Numbered from the stretch's first letter, positions 8,855 to 17,609 are shown. The stretch: 64,000 nucleotides of DNA from JAMXLO01 sp963696645 (GCA_963696645.1 CAVOKY010000005.1:2232001-2296000), one strand, 5' to 3'. The notes: generated by a model from the letters alone, not told the origin. Numbers and translations are program-made.

Positions 8855-9856
8855 TCACGGTGATCCGTGCGACAACGATCGTACTCTCACCGCCTGACGC
8901 AGCTCCGATGGGGACATGCCAAATCGGCGACGGAAGGTGCGATTGAAATAGGACAAGTCGCCAAACCCGGCGGCGAAGGCAAAGCCGCTGATGCTCGTGT
9001 GGGTGAACCGTTGGCCGCAGAGCTCGCGGTACACGCGCATTAGCCGCTGGCCGAGAACGAACCCCGAGAAAGTCACTCCCTCTGCCTCGAAGAGCATCTG
9101 CACGTAGCGTGGGGTGACACCTTGGCGCAGCGCGACGAGGTTCACCGTCAAGTTCGGATTGCCAAGGTTTGCCAATATATGGGCCTTGATCGCCCTCAGC
9201 CGGGCGGCACGCAGTCCGCGGCCCTCCGCGACTGCCACACCATCGCGCGTGGCGCCAAGCGCCACCGCGATTAAGTCATGGATGTGTATAGACACCATCT
9301 GCCGCAGTTCGGGCGCCATCGGAGCAGGACCTTGGCGCAGGATCCCGGCATAGTTCGTAAGAAGCCGCAGCGCCTCGCAATGGCCGGGTATAACCCGCAT
9401 TGCCTTGTTTGCCACGTCATTTCCTATCAACGGCGCGAGCGCGGCGCGTGAAGTGACGAGAACGAGGCACTCGACTTCGGAAACTGTCGCGCTGGCTGGT
9501 TCGGCGCCAAGAAACCCGACGCCGTCTCCCTTTCTAAGTGATACATCGCGCCCTCGCTGCGACACTGTCGAAGAGCCGTCCCGTCTGATGAGAAAGACGA
9601 GCGAGTCGTCACCATCGGCAGCCTGCCCCCGAGACCGCGAGTAGCGCAGAGGCAATTCCTTGGACCATAGCGCGCGTAAATCGGGCCACAACAGAAGTTC
9701 CGCTTCGGCATGAAAGGGTAAATCCGATTCGACTTCGACGTCGCTATGCACTACTGAACGCGCCCAATACTCGCGCCAGAAGGGAAGGCGGTCACGCTCT
9801 GCAACCCCGCTCGTCGAGAAGCGAATCAGATCGCAATCTGCCGTTGCAGAACACAT
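8855..9856 (-). CDS. AraC-family transcriptional regulator
   Basis: A 333-residue DNA-binding regulator. The N-terminal 190 residues (FSTSGVAERDRLPFWREYW, then a cupin-like effector domain with LFLIRRDGSS-type strands and a GDGVGFLGAEPA turn) match the AraC_binding_2 type. The C-terminal 100 residues form the double helix-turn-helix: ALRQGVTPRYVQMLFEAEG (first HTH) and FAFAAGFGDLSYFNRTFRR (second HTH, the family signature). The ligand is unknown. The neighbouring genes (secreted phosphatase/nuclease and esterase) are divergent on the plus strand and are candidate targets; that is inference from position only. Confidence 0.9.
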   Translation of the reverse strand: MCSATADCDLIRFSTSGVAERDRLPFWREYWARSVVHSDVEVESDLPFHAEAELLLWPDLRALWSKELPLRYSRSRGQAADGDDSLVFLIRRDGSSTVSQRGRDVSLRKGDGVGFLGAEPASATVSEVECLVLVTSRAALAPLIGNDVANKAMRVIPGHCEALRLLTNYAGILRQGPAPMAPELRQMVSIHIHDLIAVALGATRDGVAVAEGRGLRAARLRAIKAHILANLGNPNLTVNLVALRQGVTPRYVQMLFEAEGVTFSGFVLGQRLMRVYRELCGQRFTHTSISGFAFAAGFGDLSYFNRTFRRRFGMSPSELRQAVRVRSLSHGSP

Positions 9857-10248
9857 GCTGCACCCGATCAGGAATTGCGGGATATTCTCAAAATCTTAAG
9901 AGCCACACAAGCGCATAGTTCGCGCCAAGCGAGGTGGGCGTTCGCTCCTGTCCAAGCCTACCGGTCCTGGTTCTGTTAGGTTTTCATGATCGACTCTCGA
10001 TGCGCCAGGCATGCAGCACGGCCACGGTCACTGTCAGACTTTGAATGAGCGCAAGGCGGCAGGGGTGCGGGATCAAAGAGAGTGTTGTTCAGATGGGCGA
10101 TTGGTCATCAAGGGAATGCTGGCTTCGGCAAGTCACTTCGTCGCGCCTACCATCCTGGGAGAAAAAGAACATGAAACGCCGCAGCTTCCTGGCCACCTCC
10201 GCCTTAGCTGCACCGCGAGCTGCCAAGTCGGCACAACAGGGGGGCGAG
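9857..10248. other. Intergenic region with a vestigial twin-arginine leader
   Basis: Divergent promoter region between the AraC regulator and the secreted EEP protein. From 10171 an ATG preceded by GGAGAAAA encodes KRRSFLATSALAAP, a typical Tat-type leader. It then continues in frame for about a dozen poorly defined residues into the downstream gene. The leader has no mature protein of its own, so it looks like the 5' scrap of a deleted gene. Nothing else recognised. Confidence 0.45.
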
Positions 10249-11403
10249 ATGGTGCATTTCACTTCGGCGTTCTGTCGTGCCATGATTACCACGAGCCTCC
10301 GTTGCCTGGCACTCGTTGCTTTGATGGCAACGATATCGGCCCAGGGCGCTCTGGCGGAGCCCTTCACCATCATGACGCAGAACATGGACGAAGGGACCGA
10401 CTATTCCGCCTTGGCGAGCGCCCATACGCTAGGTGCATTCATCGCAGCCGTTACGCAAACCTATCAGGAGATCGAAGCGACACAGCCGGACGCCCGGGCT
10501 GGGGCTATCGCAAATGAAATCGCCAGCCAACACCCGGACCTCGTAGCGCTGCAGGAGGCATCGATCGTCCGTACCGGCGTCACACCACCGGCAACGACAG
10601 TGACATCGGATCTGCTGGGGGCACTGGTCAATCAGTTGGCAGTGCTAGGTCAGCACTACGCGCCCGTCGTTATCGGCACCGAGTTTGATGCCGAGGCGCC
10701 CAGCACACTCGGGTTCGATGTTCGCCTTACAACACAGGATGTCATTTTGGCTCGGACCGATCTACCTAGCACGCAGTTCAGTGTATCGAATCCGCAAGCC
10801 CACCAGTACGCAACACAGTTAACGACACACTCTCCAGTGGGCCCTATCTCGTTGACACGCGGATGGGCTTCGGTGGATGCCAAGCTGGACGGAACATCGT
10901 TCCGCTTCGTCACCACGCATCTCGACACCGGGCTGTTCAGTCCAGCCATCCAGTTCGCGCAGGCGCAGGAATTGCTGAGCTCCGCCGGTAACACCACATT
11001 GCCGGTGATCTATGCGGGCGACTTTAACAGTTCGGCGGACGATCCGTCGGATCCAACCTTCCCGACGTACAAGTCCCTGATCGATTCCGGGCTCGGAGAT
11101 GCATGGAACGCGGCGAACCCCGGCGATCCCGGCTTCACTTGTTGCGAGGCTCCCGATCTGCTCAACGCCGATCCAATGCTTACGCAGCGTATCGACCTGG
11201 CCTTGTTTGCCGGACCGTTCGGCGTCGATGATGCGCATCTCGTTGGTATATCGGGATCGGACAAAGTGGACGGTCTATGGCCATCCGACCATGCAGGACT
11301 TGTGGTGACGTTCGATGTGCCGGTTCCTGAACCTGCGTCGATGAGTCTGTTCGTTCTGGGCATCGGGGCCCTCGCTGCGGCGCGCAGGCGTGGGCCCAGG
11401 TAG
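10249..11403 (+). CDS. Secreted endonuclease/exonuclease/phosphatase-family protein with PEP-CTERM anchor
   Basis: A member of the EEP fold (DNase I-like nucleases, sphingomyelinases, inositol phosphatases). The start at 10249 follows a G-rich ribosome-binding site and gives a Sec signal peptide (LRCLALVALMATISAQGALA) ahead of EPFTIMTQNMDEG. Catalytic features in order are the Asn in TMQN-like FTIMTQN, the metal-binding Glu in DLVALQEAS, FVTTHLDTG, IYAGDFNSS and the general-base His in WPSDHAGLVV. The C-terminus PVPEPASMSLFVLGIGAL then ARRRGPR is a PEP-CTERM sorting signal. The substrate (nucleic acid or phospholipid) cannot be told. The same frame is open upstream to 10171 (Tat-like leader), an alternative start I consider less likely. 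Confidence 0.88.
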   Translation: MVHFTSAFCRAMITTSLRCLALVALMATISAQGALAEPFTIMTQNMDEGTDYSALASAHTLGAFIAAVTQTYQEIEATQPDARAGAIANEIASQHPDLVALQEASIVRTGVTPPATTVTSDLLGALVNQLAVLGQHYAPVVIGTEFDAEAPSTLGFDVRLTTQDVILARTDLPSTQFSVSNPQAHQYATQLTTHSPVGPISLTRGWASVDAKLDGTSFRFVTTHLDTGLFSPAIQFAQAQELLSSAGNTTLPVIYAGDFNSSADDPSDPTFPTYKSLIDSGLGDAWNAANPGDPGFTCCEAPDLLNADPMLTQRIDLALFAGPFGVDDAHLVGISGSDKVDGLWPSDHAGLVVTFDVPVPEPASMSLFVLGIGALAAARRRGPR

Positions 11404-11589
11404 TCTCTATGGAGCCTCTGTCATGTCCGCGATGTGCCAGAAGCTGACTTTGCGCGCGCGAGCCGGGATCGAGAGGGATCCGCGCGCCGGAAAGGTGGGG
11501 GAGGGCCCAGTGGTTCCGAAGGCTTCGCCGAACCGCGCCCAAGGGGCCATACGCAACCATATGCGACGGGGACAAATCGGGAGGGGGAG

Positions 11590-12615
11590 ATGAAGACGAG
11601 GCTGGCTCTCATCGGTGCTGCGTTGCTGGCACTGTTTGCGGCGCCAGTTTCGGCGGCGCCGATCAGCGCGATCTATGCTTTCGGCGACAGCCTGTCGGAC
11701 GCGGGTAACGCCTATATCGCGACCGATGGGAAGAGCCCGCCCGCACCTCCCTATGCCCTTGTCAATGGCTTCGGCGTGTCCAGCAACGGGCCGGTCTGGG
11801 TGCAGAACCTGGCGGGCAAACTGGGTCTCGGCGCGTTGCTGCCAAGCCTTGCCGGCGGGACCGATTTCGCCGTCGGCGGTGCCCAGACAGGCGCGTTCGG
11901 CGCCTATATCGGTTCGCCCGGGGATCTGTTGCCCGCCCCCGGCAACCCGGCCGCGGACTCGCAGCTCGGCATGTTCGCGGCCGACGTGCCGCACCCCGCG
12001 GCACACGCGCTCTACACGCTGTCGATCGGCAGCGTCGACCTCGCTAACATCTTTGCCTTGGATTCCGGCAACCCGGCGCAAGCGACCGCCGATACAACCG
12101 CGGTGCTCAGAAATATCGGGATCTTCATCGGCGATCTGACCGCGGCTGGAGCCCACTCCTTCGATGTGCTGAACGTGCCCGATCTCGGGCTCACCCCGAG
12201 GGCGCAGGCGCTGGGTCCGACCGTCGCCGCCGAAGTCTCGGCCTCTACCGCCGCGTTCGACGCGGAATTGCGAACCACGCTTGCAGGCCTCGCGCAGAGT
12301 GACGGGCTCGACCTGCACCTTATCGACACCTTTGCGCTGGTGGATCAGGCGATAGCCGACCCGGCATTGTTCGGCTTGACCAATGTCAAGGATGCCTGCC
12401 TGCCGTCCGCCATCCTCACCCCTTGTGCCAATCCGAACCAATACCTGTTCTGGGACAACATTCACCCGACCGAAACCGGCCAGCGCCTGATCGCCGCCGC
12501 CGCCGTGCCGGAGCCCAGCGCGCTCTCCCTCTTGGCGGCTGGCCTCGGCATATTCGGGCTCATCACACCGCGCCGACGGATTTGGGATAAACGGGGTCGC
12601 CTCGGGCGAGCCTAA
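11590..12615 (+). CDS. SGNH/GDSL-type esterase with PEP-CTERM anchor
   Basis: A 341-residue exported lipase/esterase. The start at 11590 follows GAGGGGGAG. The signal peptide is MKTRLALIGAALLALFAA, ending near SAA. Block I is FGDSLSDAGN with the nucleophile Ser34; a GGAQTGAFG stretch fits the block II glycine; NVPDLGLTP holds the block III Asn region; and WDNIHPTETG gives the catalytic Asp289/His292. The tail AVPEPSALSLLAAGLGIFG then TPRRRIW is a PEP-CTERM signal, slightly longer than usual. It lies 190 bases after another PEP-CTERM hydrolase, so the two may form a small secreted-hydrolase locus. Presumably cell-surface ester hydrolysis; substrate unknown. Confidence 0.9.
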   Translation: MKTRLALIGAALLALFAAPVSAAPISAIYAFGDSLSDAGNAYIATDGKSPPAPPYALVNGFGVSSNGPVWVQNLAGKLGLGALLPSLAGGTDFAVGGAQTGAFGAYIGSPGDLLPAPGNPAADSQLGMFAADVPHPAAHALYTLSIGSVDLANIFALDSGNPAQATADTTAVLRNIGIFIGDLTAAGAHSFDVLNVPDLGLTPRAQALGPTVAAEVSASTAAFDAELRTTLAGLAQSDGLDLHLIDTFALVDQAIADPALFGLTNVKDACLPSAILTPCANPNQYLFWDNIHPTETGQRLIAAAAVPEPSALSLLAAGLGIFGLITPRRRIWDKRGRLGRA

Positions 12616-12691
12616 GAGGCTTCTCTGACTGGGGGCGCGTACCTACCATCGGCACACGGAATCGTCGTCCAAAGTCACGCGGGAGGGAATC

Positions 12692-13690
12692 ATGGCGGAC
12701 GTGTCACCTGATCTGCTCATTGACGCGGTTCTCGGCTTCCAGCAGACCGCCGCGATCAAGGCGGCTATCGAACTTGACCTATTTTCCCAGGTTGCCAAAA
12801 GCAACAATACGGCCGAGGGCCTCGCGAAGGGAACCGGAGCGGCGGTGCGCGGCATCCGCATTCTTTGCGACTACCTCACGGCTTGCGGCCACCTGGAAAA
12901 ACAGGGTGACGAATACCGGCTAACCCCATCGACGGCCGTGTTCCTGGACCGAAGCTCGCCGTCCTGCATCAGCAGCGTCGTCGAGTTCCTCGCCGCGCCC
13001 GAGATGATCGGCCGCTTCCTGGACGATCCGGCCTCTTATGTCCGGAACGGCGGTTCGATCGGGTTGGCGAATAACGCGCCCGATCATCCGATCTGGGTGA
13101 AGTTCGCGCGGGCGATGGCTTCGTTCAGGGCTCCGGTCGCTACGAAAGTCGCGTCCGAACTGGCGCACTGGTCCCCGCGGAAGGTGCTCGATATCGCCGC
13201 CGGTCACGGCATGTTCGGAATTGCGATCGCGCGAGCCGTTCCGGAAGCGCAAATTACGGCAGTCGATTGGCAGGCCGTGCTTTCAGTCGCGCGAGAGAAT
13301 TCTGAGGCCGCCGGGGTGTCGGAGCGCTATCGCACGTTGGCGGGAAGTGCATTCGACGTGGACTGGGGCAGCGGGTTCGATCTGGTTTTGCTGACCAACT
13401 TCCTACATCAACTTGATCATGACGCCTGTGTTGCCCTGCTTCGAAAAGCACGTGAGAGCCTCGTCCCTGGGGGACGTGCCGCCGTGGTCGAGATGGTGCC
13501 GAACGAGGATCGGGTGTCTCCACGATTCCCGGCCATGTTCTCATTCCAAATGCTCGGTTCGACGCCACAAGGTGACGCGTACACGGCCCATGAGTTTGAG
13601 GACATGGGCCGATCGGCTGGATTTCCAAACGTGACCGTGAAGTCGCTGCCACCCACTCCGCAGAGCCTCATTCTGCTCGAGCGCGTATGA
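12692..13690 (+). CDS. SAM-dependent methyltransferase (O-methyltransferase type)
   Basis: 332 residues with a strong GGGAGGG ribosome-binding site. Residues 1-95 are the winged-helix dimerisation domain of the plant-type O-methyltransferase superfamily (LGFQQTAAIKAAIELDLF, GIRILCDYLTACGHL). The Rossmann SAM-binding motif VLDIAAGHGMFGIAIA is at about 165-180. It is followed by the acidic end of strand 2 (ITAVDW) and FDLVLLTNFLHQLD. It is closest in style to small-molecule O-methyltransferases of secondary or quinone-like metabolism, but no partner biosynthetic genes are nearby. Substrate unknown. Confidence 0.88.
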   Translation: MADVSPDLLIDAVLGFQQTAAIKAAIELDLFSQVAKSNNTAEGLAKGTGAAVRGIRILCDYLTACGHLEKQGDEYRLTPSTAVFLDRSSPSCISSVVEFLAAPEMIGRFLDDPASYVRNGGSIGLANNAPDHPIWVKFARAMASFRAPVATKVASELAHWSPRKVLDIAAGHGMFGIAIARAVPEAQITAVDWQAVLSVARENSEAAGVSERYRTLAGSAFDVDWGSGFDLVLLTNFLHQLDHDACVALLRKARESLVPGGRAAVVEMVPNEDRVSPRFPAMFSFQMLGSTPQGDAYTAHEFEDMGRSAGFPNVTVKSLPPTPQSLILLERV

Positions 13691-14063
13691 TTGTGGCCGG
13701 TCCGTGCCGACGTCCATCGGACGCCATCTTGCCACGAGATGTCACGCGGCGTGTCAGCGCAGACCACCCGTGCTGCCGAGTGCTTGGTGACCCGGCCGGA
13801 ATATCCGGTTTCTGCCGTGCCAGTCTCCGAAGCAGTCAGTCAGCGTTCCACCCTTAGCGGCCATCGGCAATGGTGTCCCGTACCGAGTTCGTTCAGAGAC
13901 CAGCTCTCAGTACAGAACTGTCCATTGCCAGATATGCGATAGGTGCCAGCATCATCCGAAAAGTTTTTAGATGTTGTCCTGTGGGTCAAACCTTCCGCTG
14001 CCTGGTATTGCTGTTGCGGACGATGGGCTTCGCTGGGTTCGTCTCCTCCAACATGCCATCGTT
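13691..14063. other. Intergenic region with a possible gene remnant on the minus strand
   Basis: No intact gene. On the minus strand about 13960-13840 encodes GTYRISGNGQFCTESWS followed by a stop at 13840. It resembles the C-terminal end of a small secreted protein of the kind with Cys-containing beta-strands, but has no start or upstream partner in frame. I treat it as a possible scrap. Nothing else is recognised. Confidence 0.25.
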
Positions 14064-14546
14064 TCAGCAGCGATCTATGCGGCAGGAGTAGCAGCCGCGG
14101 CGCGCGTTGTGGGCGTGCAGAAACGCAACATCGTCGCGGGCGAACATCCGCTGGATCGCTGCCTCGAGTTCGATGCCTTCCATGACGTCCGCGTCGACCA
14201 TGATGCCGTCCGCATCGTAGGCGCGGACAGACAGCAACCGAATCCGCTGCTGTGCCAGTACTTGATTGATGACGCTTGTGGTCTCTTGCACGCCTTCGCG
14301 CACATAGATCGGGCCGGTCGCGCGATATGGGGAATCCGGTGCGAGGTGGTGCGGGAAGTTCAGCAGGATGGACACTTCGCCGGGCGCCGCGTCGCGCAGG
14401 CTGACGCGGCATGGCGGCATCAGGTTCACCGGCATGGACGACGTGGCGACCACGCGACGTGCGCCATGCGCCAGCAAATCGGCATCGCTCATGGCGAAGT
14501 AGGGTACGAACGGCTCGACCGGCAGGCCGGAAATGCGGTAGTCCAT
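14064..14546 (-). CDS. DUF1203 domain-containing protein
   Basis: A 160-residue soluble protein that fills the DUF1203 family end to end. It starts MDYRISGLPVEPFVPYFAM. It contains CRVSLRDAAPGEVSILLNF, a GPIYVREG segment and the C-terminal HNARRGCYSCRIDRC with three cysteines characteristic of the family. The ATG at 14546 is the one matching family starts; the frame remains open further upstream without family similarity. Biochemical function is unknown. Transcribed alone on the minus strand. Confidence 0.85.
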   Translation of the reverse strand: MDYRISGLPVEPFVPYFAMSDADLLAHGARRVVATSSMPVNLMPPCRVSLRDAAPGEVSILLNFPHHLAPDSPYRATGPIYVREGVQETTSVINQVLAQQRIRLLSVRAYDADGIMVDADVMEGIELEAAIQRMFARDDVAFLHAHNARRGCYSCRIDRC

Positions 14547-14770
14547 GCGACAGTTCCTTCGTGCGATTGATGGCGCATGTGATGCGCGCGTCGGCTGCGC
14601 TGGCGCCATCCGACTGTTGCGCTCAGACGTTGATGATGACCCCGCGCTGCATTGCCACCGCAGCGGGCCGCGACTTTGAAGGTGCGGCGAGTCGCCGTCC
14701 CTGCGCGTTGGTATGGATACTAAACCCAACTCGGTCGAGCGAGATTCCTGGCCGGGCGTGTTCCGGTCTT

Positions 14771-15505
14771 TTACGATTCGTCTGGTTGCTTCGGCGCAGA
14801 GTCGTCGATCGTCGGTCCACCCGCGGCCATGACGGTGGATGCGGTGGGCGCCGGCTTCAGTTGACCAAGCAGCGCCTCGACCACGGCATGGAACATGGCC
14901 TCGGTCAGCCGGCCGGTGTTCGTGTTCAGCCGGGACACATGATAGCTGTCGGCCAGCAGCCTGTCCGCGGGCAGGGCGTGAAGGTTGCCGTGGCGGAATG
15001 GCACGCGCGCCGGACGCATGCCGTGCGCGCGCAGCACGGCGTTATGCGCCGTCCCGCCCAGCGCCAACACGCCGCGCAGCCGCGGCATTGCGGCGATCTC
15101 GGCGGCGAGGAAGCGATTGCAGGCGCCGATCTCGCTGGGTGAGGGGAGGTTGCCGGGGGGCACGCAGCGCACGGCATTGGTAATGCGGCAGTCGAGCAGG
15201 GTCAGCCCGTCGTTCGGGTCCTCGCCGTAGCGGCCTCGCGCGAGGCCGAAGTGCAACAGTGTCCGGTACAGCAGCATGCCGGCGAAATCGCCGGTGAACG
15301 GCCGTCCGGTGCGGTTGGCGCCGCGCACGCCAGGCGCCAGGCCAACGATCAGCAGACGCGCGTCCAGCCTGCCGAAACTTGGCACCGGGGCGTTGAACCA
15401 ATCGGCGTGGGCGGCCTGGTTGGCCACGCGGTAGTCGGCCAGCCGGGGGCACAGAACGCAGTCGGACGGGGGAAGCTCCGGCGGCCCGTTCCGCGGGCCG
15501 TTCAC
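14771..15505 (-). CDS. Uracil-DNA glycosylase, family 5 (UdgB-like)
   Basis: Removes uracil and some other deaminated bases from DNA. The 244-residue protein has the active-site motif 1 of family 5 (GLAPGVRGANRTGRPFTGDF near 55-74, with no catalytic Asp/Glu at the position used by family 1). It has motif 2 SYHVSRLNTNTGR near 197. The four cysteines expected to bind a [4Fe-4S] cluster are Cys16, Cys19, Cys114 and Cys129 (CVLC, NAVRC, GAC). It starts on a GTG that overlaps the stop of the upstream NYN gene by 4 bases, so the two are translationally coupled. Confidence 0.9.
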   Translation of the reverse strand: MNGPRNGPPELPPSDCVLCPRLADYRVANQAAHADWFNAPVPSFGRLDARLLIVGLAPGVRGANRTGRPFTGDFAGMLLYRTLLHFGLARGRYGEDPNDGLTLLDCRITNAVRCVPPGNLPSPSEIGACNRFLAAEIAAMPRLRGVLALGGTAHNAVLRAHGMRPARVPFRHGNLHALPADRLLADSYHVSRLNTNTGRLTEAMFHAVVEALLGQLKPAPTASTVMAAGGPTIDDSAPKQPDES

Positions 15506-16107
15506 GCCGCGTCGGTTGAGTCGGAAAACGGTTCGGCCGGCGTCTGGCGCAGCGGCACGGGCCTGGCCCGCGGCTCGGTCTGGCGGCGGGTGAACTCCGG
15601 TGCGATGTCGGCGAGCTCCAGGAACTGATCGGCCTGGCGGCGCAGTTCATCGGCCACCATGGGCGGGCTGGTGCGGATCGAGGACACCACGGAAACCCGC
15701 ACGCCCTTGCGTTGCACAGCCTCCACGAGCCGCCGGAAATCGGAGTCGCCGCTGAACAAGATTGCGTGATCGAGCCGCGGAGCAAGCTCCAGCATGTCCA
15801 CGGCGACCTCGATATCCATGTTGCCCTTGACCCGCCGCCGTCCGGCCGAATCGGTGAATTCCTTGGCCGGCTTGGTGACCAGCGTGTAGCCGTTATAGGC
15901 CAGCCAGTCGGTCAAGGGCTTCAATGGCGAGTATTCATCGGTCTCGAGCACGGCGGAATAATAATAGGCGCGAATAACATGGGCCTTCTTGCGAAAGAAC
16001 TCCAGGAGGTTTCGGTAGTCCACATCGAAGCCGAGATTGCGCGATGCGGAGTAGAGATTGGCGCCATCAATGAACAGCGCAACACGTTCATCTGGAAGGA
16101 ATTGCAT
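15502..16107 (-). CDS. NYN-domain (LabA/DUF88-type) ribonuclease-like protein
   Basis: A 201-residue member of the PIN-like NYN family. The acidic residues expected for metal-dependent RNA cleavage are present: Asp14 in ALFIDGANLY, Asp98 in KGNMDIEVAVDML, and Asp121/Asp123 in LFSGDSDF. The last 25 residues are disordered and Pro/Arg-rich. It is the first gene of a two-gene unit with the UDG and is divergent from folK across a 140-base promoter region. Known relatives act in RNA turnover; the target here is unknown. Confidence 0.88.
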   Translation of the reverse strand: MQFLPDERVALFIDGANLYSASRNLGFDVDYRNLLEFFRKKAHVIRAYYYSAVLETDEYSPLKPLTDWLAYNGYTLVTKPAKEFTDSAGRRRVKGNMDIEVAVDMLELAPRLDHAILFSGDSDFRRLVEAVQRKGVRVSVVSSIRTSPPMVADELRRQADQFLELADIAPEFTRRQTEPRARPVPLRQTPAEPFSDSTDAA

Positions 16108-16248
16108 GGATTATGACCTCTCGAAGCAGCGGCAGGAACCAGTCGGATGGCGTGCGAACCGGATAAAGCGGACGAACCGGGGCGATCGCGTAGCAAATCA
16201 TCGCAGTTTCTTGCCGAATTGTGAACTGTCCTGTCGGAACCATTGCAA

Positions 16249-16761
16249 ATGATTCTGATCGGTATCGGCGCCAATCTGGTCGGGCCAGACGGGTCGCCCC
16301 CGTTGGCGACCTGCCAGCGGGCGGCGGCGGCGCTGGATGGCCTGCCGGGGCTGCGGCTGCGTGCCCTGTCGCGGTGGTACCTCACCGATCCAGTCCCGCC
16401 ATCTGGTCAGCCGTCCTATGTCAATGCGGTCGCGGTTCTGCGGGCTGAGCGGCTGAGTGCGGATCCTGAGCCGGGTGCGCTGCTCGCCACGCTGCAGGCC
16501 ATTGAGGCGCGGGCCGGCCGGGTGCGGGGGGAGCGCAACGCCGCGCGCAGCCTCGATCTGGACATCATCGCGATGGGCGAGGGCGGCCAGACGGTGCGAA
16601 GCGCGCCGGACCCCGTCCTGCCGCATCCGCGTGCCCATCTGCGTGCGTTCGTCCTGGTGCCGCTGCTGGACGTGGCGCCGTCCTGGGCACATCCGGTGTT
16701 GGGGCGCAGCGCGGGGGAACTGCTGCGGGGCCTGCCCGAGCAGGGCATTCGTGCCCTATGA
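16249..16761 (+). CDS. folK: 2-amino-4-hydroxy-6-hydroxymethyldihydropteridine pyrophosphokinase
   Basis: Transfers pyrophosphate from ATP to 6-hydroxymethyl-dihydropterin in folate synthesis. The 170-residue protein begins MILIGIGANLVGPDG (the family IGLGSN-type start). It has the HPPK signature ERNAARSLDLDIIAM near 95-110 with the metal-binding Asp pair, and ends with the substrate loop LPHPRAHLRAFVLVPL. ATG at 16249 is preferred to the TTG two codons earlier. It stands just before vapBC and rpoZ; folB lies 18 kb away in this window. Confidence 0.93.
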   Translation: MILIGIGANLVGPDGSPPLATCQRAAAALDGLPGLRLRALSRWYLTDPVPPSGQPSYVNAVAVLRAERLSADPEPGALLATLQAIEARAGRVRGERNAARSLDLDIIAMGEGGQTVRSAPDPVLPHPRAHLRAFVLVPLLDVAPSWAHPVLGRSAGELLRGLPEQGIRAL

Positions 16762-16797
16762 CCGATCGCGGCCAATCCGGCCACCGCGAAGAGGCCG

Positions 16798-17226
16798 TCA
16801 GATCAGACGCAGCGCGGGTTCTCCACCAAGGACGGCGGCAACGGAAAGACGCCGATCCAGGCTGGCAAGCTGACCGCCATGGGCTACGGCGAGGGCGAGA
16901 AGATAGCTATCGGTGACCTGTCCAACGGTCAGCAGCCGCTCTGCCTCGACATACCGCCCGTCCAAAAGACTGATGTCGTCGGGCCAGAACGCATGACCGG
17001 GGACCGTGCGTAGCCGGCCAAGCACCGCCGCGACCACGGCGGGCGATCCCGGCGTGTTCGGATATCTGGGGTTGCCCACGATACGGAGCACGCCGTTCTC
17101 GGTGATCGGACAGGTAGCCCAACTCGCGCTGCCCTCCTTGGCGAACCAGCCATGCGCATCGCCGTGGCTGATGTGGGTCGGATCGATCAGTGCGATCAGG
17201 ACGTTCACATCGAGCAGAAACGTCAC
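16798..17226 (-). CDS. vapC: VapC-type PIN-domain toxin
   Basis: A 142-residue PIN ribonuclease toxin. The four acidic active-site residues are visible: Asp6 (FLLDVNVL), Glu43 (CPITENGVL), Asp106 (QVTDSYLLALA) and Asp124 (ASLDRRL). It is the longer VapC subtype with the Trp/Pro-rich insert around 53-85. Its start overlaps the antitoxin stop by 4 bases (ATGA), the usual coupling. VapC toxins cleave tRNA or rRNA when the antitoxin is lost; target unknown here. Confidence 0.9.
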   Translation of the reverse strand: MTFLLDVNVLIALIDPTHISHGDAHGWFAKEGSASWATCPITENGVLRIVGNPRYPNTPGSPAVVAAVLGRLRTVPGHAFWPDDISLLDGRYVEAERLLTVGQVTDSYLLALAVAHGGQLASLDRRLSVAAVLGGEPALRLI

Positions 17227-17450
17227 GACGTCTCGTCGCGCAGGGCGTTGACAATGTCCAGCGTCACGACGGCTGCGGCATTGCTGACCGGCAGGAGGGG
17301 AACGCCATTGCGCTGACGTTGTGCCACGGGGCGGCTCAGGGATCGCCTGGCCAACTCGGACATGACCTCGCCGATGGTCTTGTGCTCCTGCCGTGCCAGC
17401 GCCTTTGCGGCGGCCAGGACATCGTCGTCGATTGTCAGGGTGGTGCGCAT
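17223..17450 (-). CDS. vapB: VapB-type ribbon-helix-helix antitoxin
   Basis: 75 residues starting MRTTLTIDDDVLAAAKALA, a classic ribbon-helix-helix N-terminus that binds operator DNA. It is followed by HKTIGEVMSELARRSL and a tail (NAAAVVTLDIVNALRDE) expected to wrap the toxin. I prefer the ATG at 17450; an in-frame ATG four codons upstream is possible. A perfect 17-bp tandem repeat lies 47 bases upstream and could be its operator. Confidence 0.88.
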   Translation of the reverse strand: MRTTLTIDDDVLAAAKALARQEHKTIGEVMSELARRSLSRPVAQRQRNGVPLLPVSNAAAVVTLDIVNALRDETS

Positions 17451-17496
17451 TGCATCAAACATCACGCATCGGATGATTGGTGTCAAACGGAACGGA

Positions 17497-17530
17497 TGCA
17501 CCACATGAGGGTATGCACCACATGAGGGTA
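17497..17530. repeat. Perfect 17-bp tandem direct repeat upstream of vapBC
   Basis: TGCACCACATGAGGGTA occurs twice head to tail (17497-17513 and 17514-17530), with no spacer, about 50 bases before the vapB start. Tandem half-sites are typical of RHH antitoxin operators. A slippage duplication is the alternative. Confidence 0.6.
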
Positions 17531-17585
17531 ATGCCAGGCGGTCGGGCTTGCTCCGGTCGTCGGTCGCGGCATCCCGCCGGTGGTG

Positions 17586-17609
17586 ATGGCCGGGACGGGG
17601 CCCGGCCAT
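17586..17609. repeat. REP-like palindrome, copy 2
   Basis: ATGGCCGGG and CCCGGCCAT flank a 6-base G-rich loop, followed by GACGGGAA. It matches the element at 3464-3487 in stem and flanks. It sits between vapBC and rpoZ in a 340-base stretch that otherwise holds only promoter sequence. Confidence 0.6.

Noticed and set aside
11407..12465. Antisense frame to the GDSL esterase containing a SFWHIADM-like peptide
   Set aside because: The peptide resembles an interspersed repeat signature near 11424-11460, but I see no second copy in this window. The rest mirrors the esterase, so I do not report a repeat or gene.
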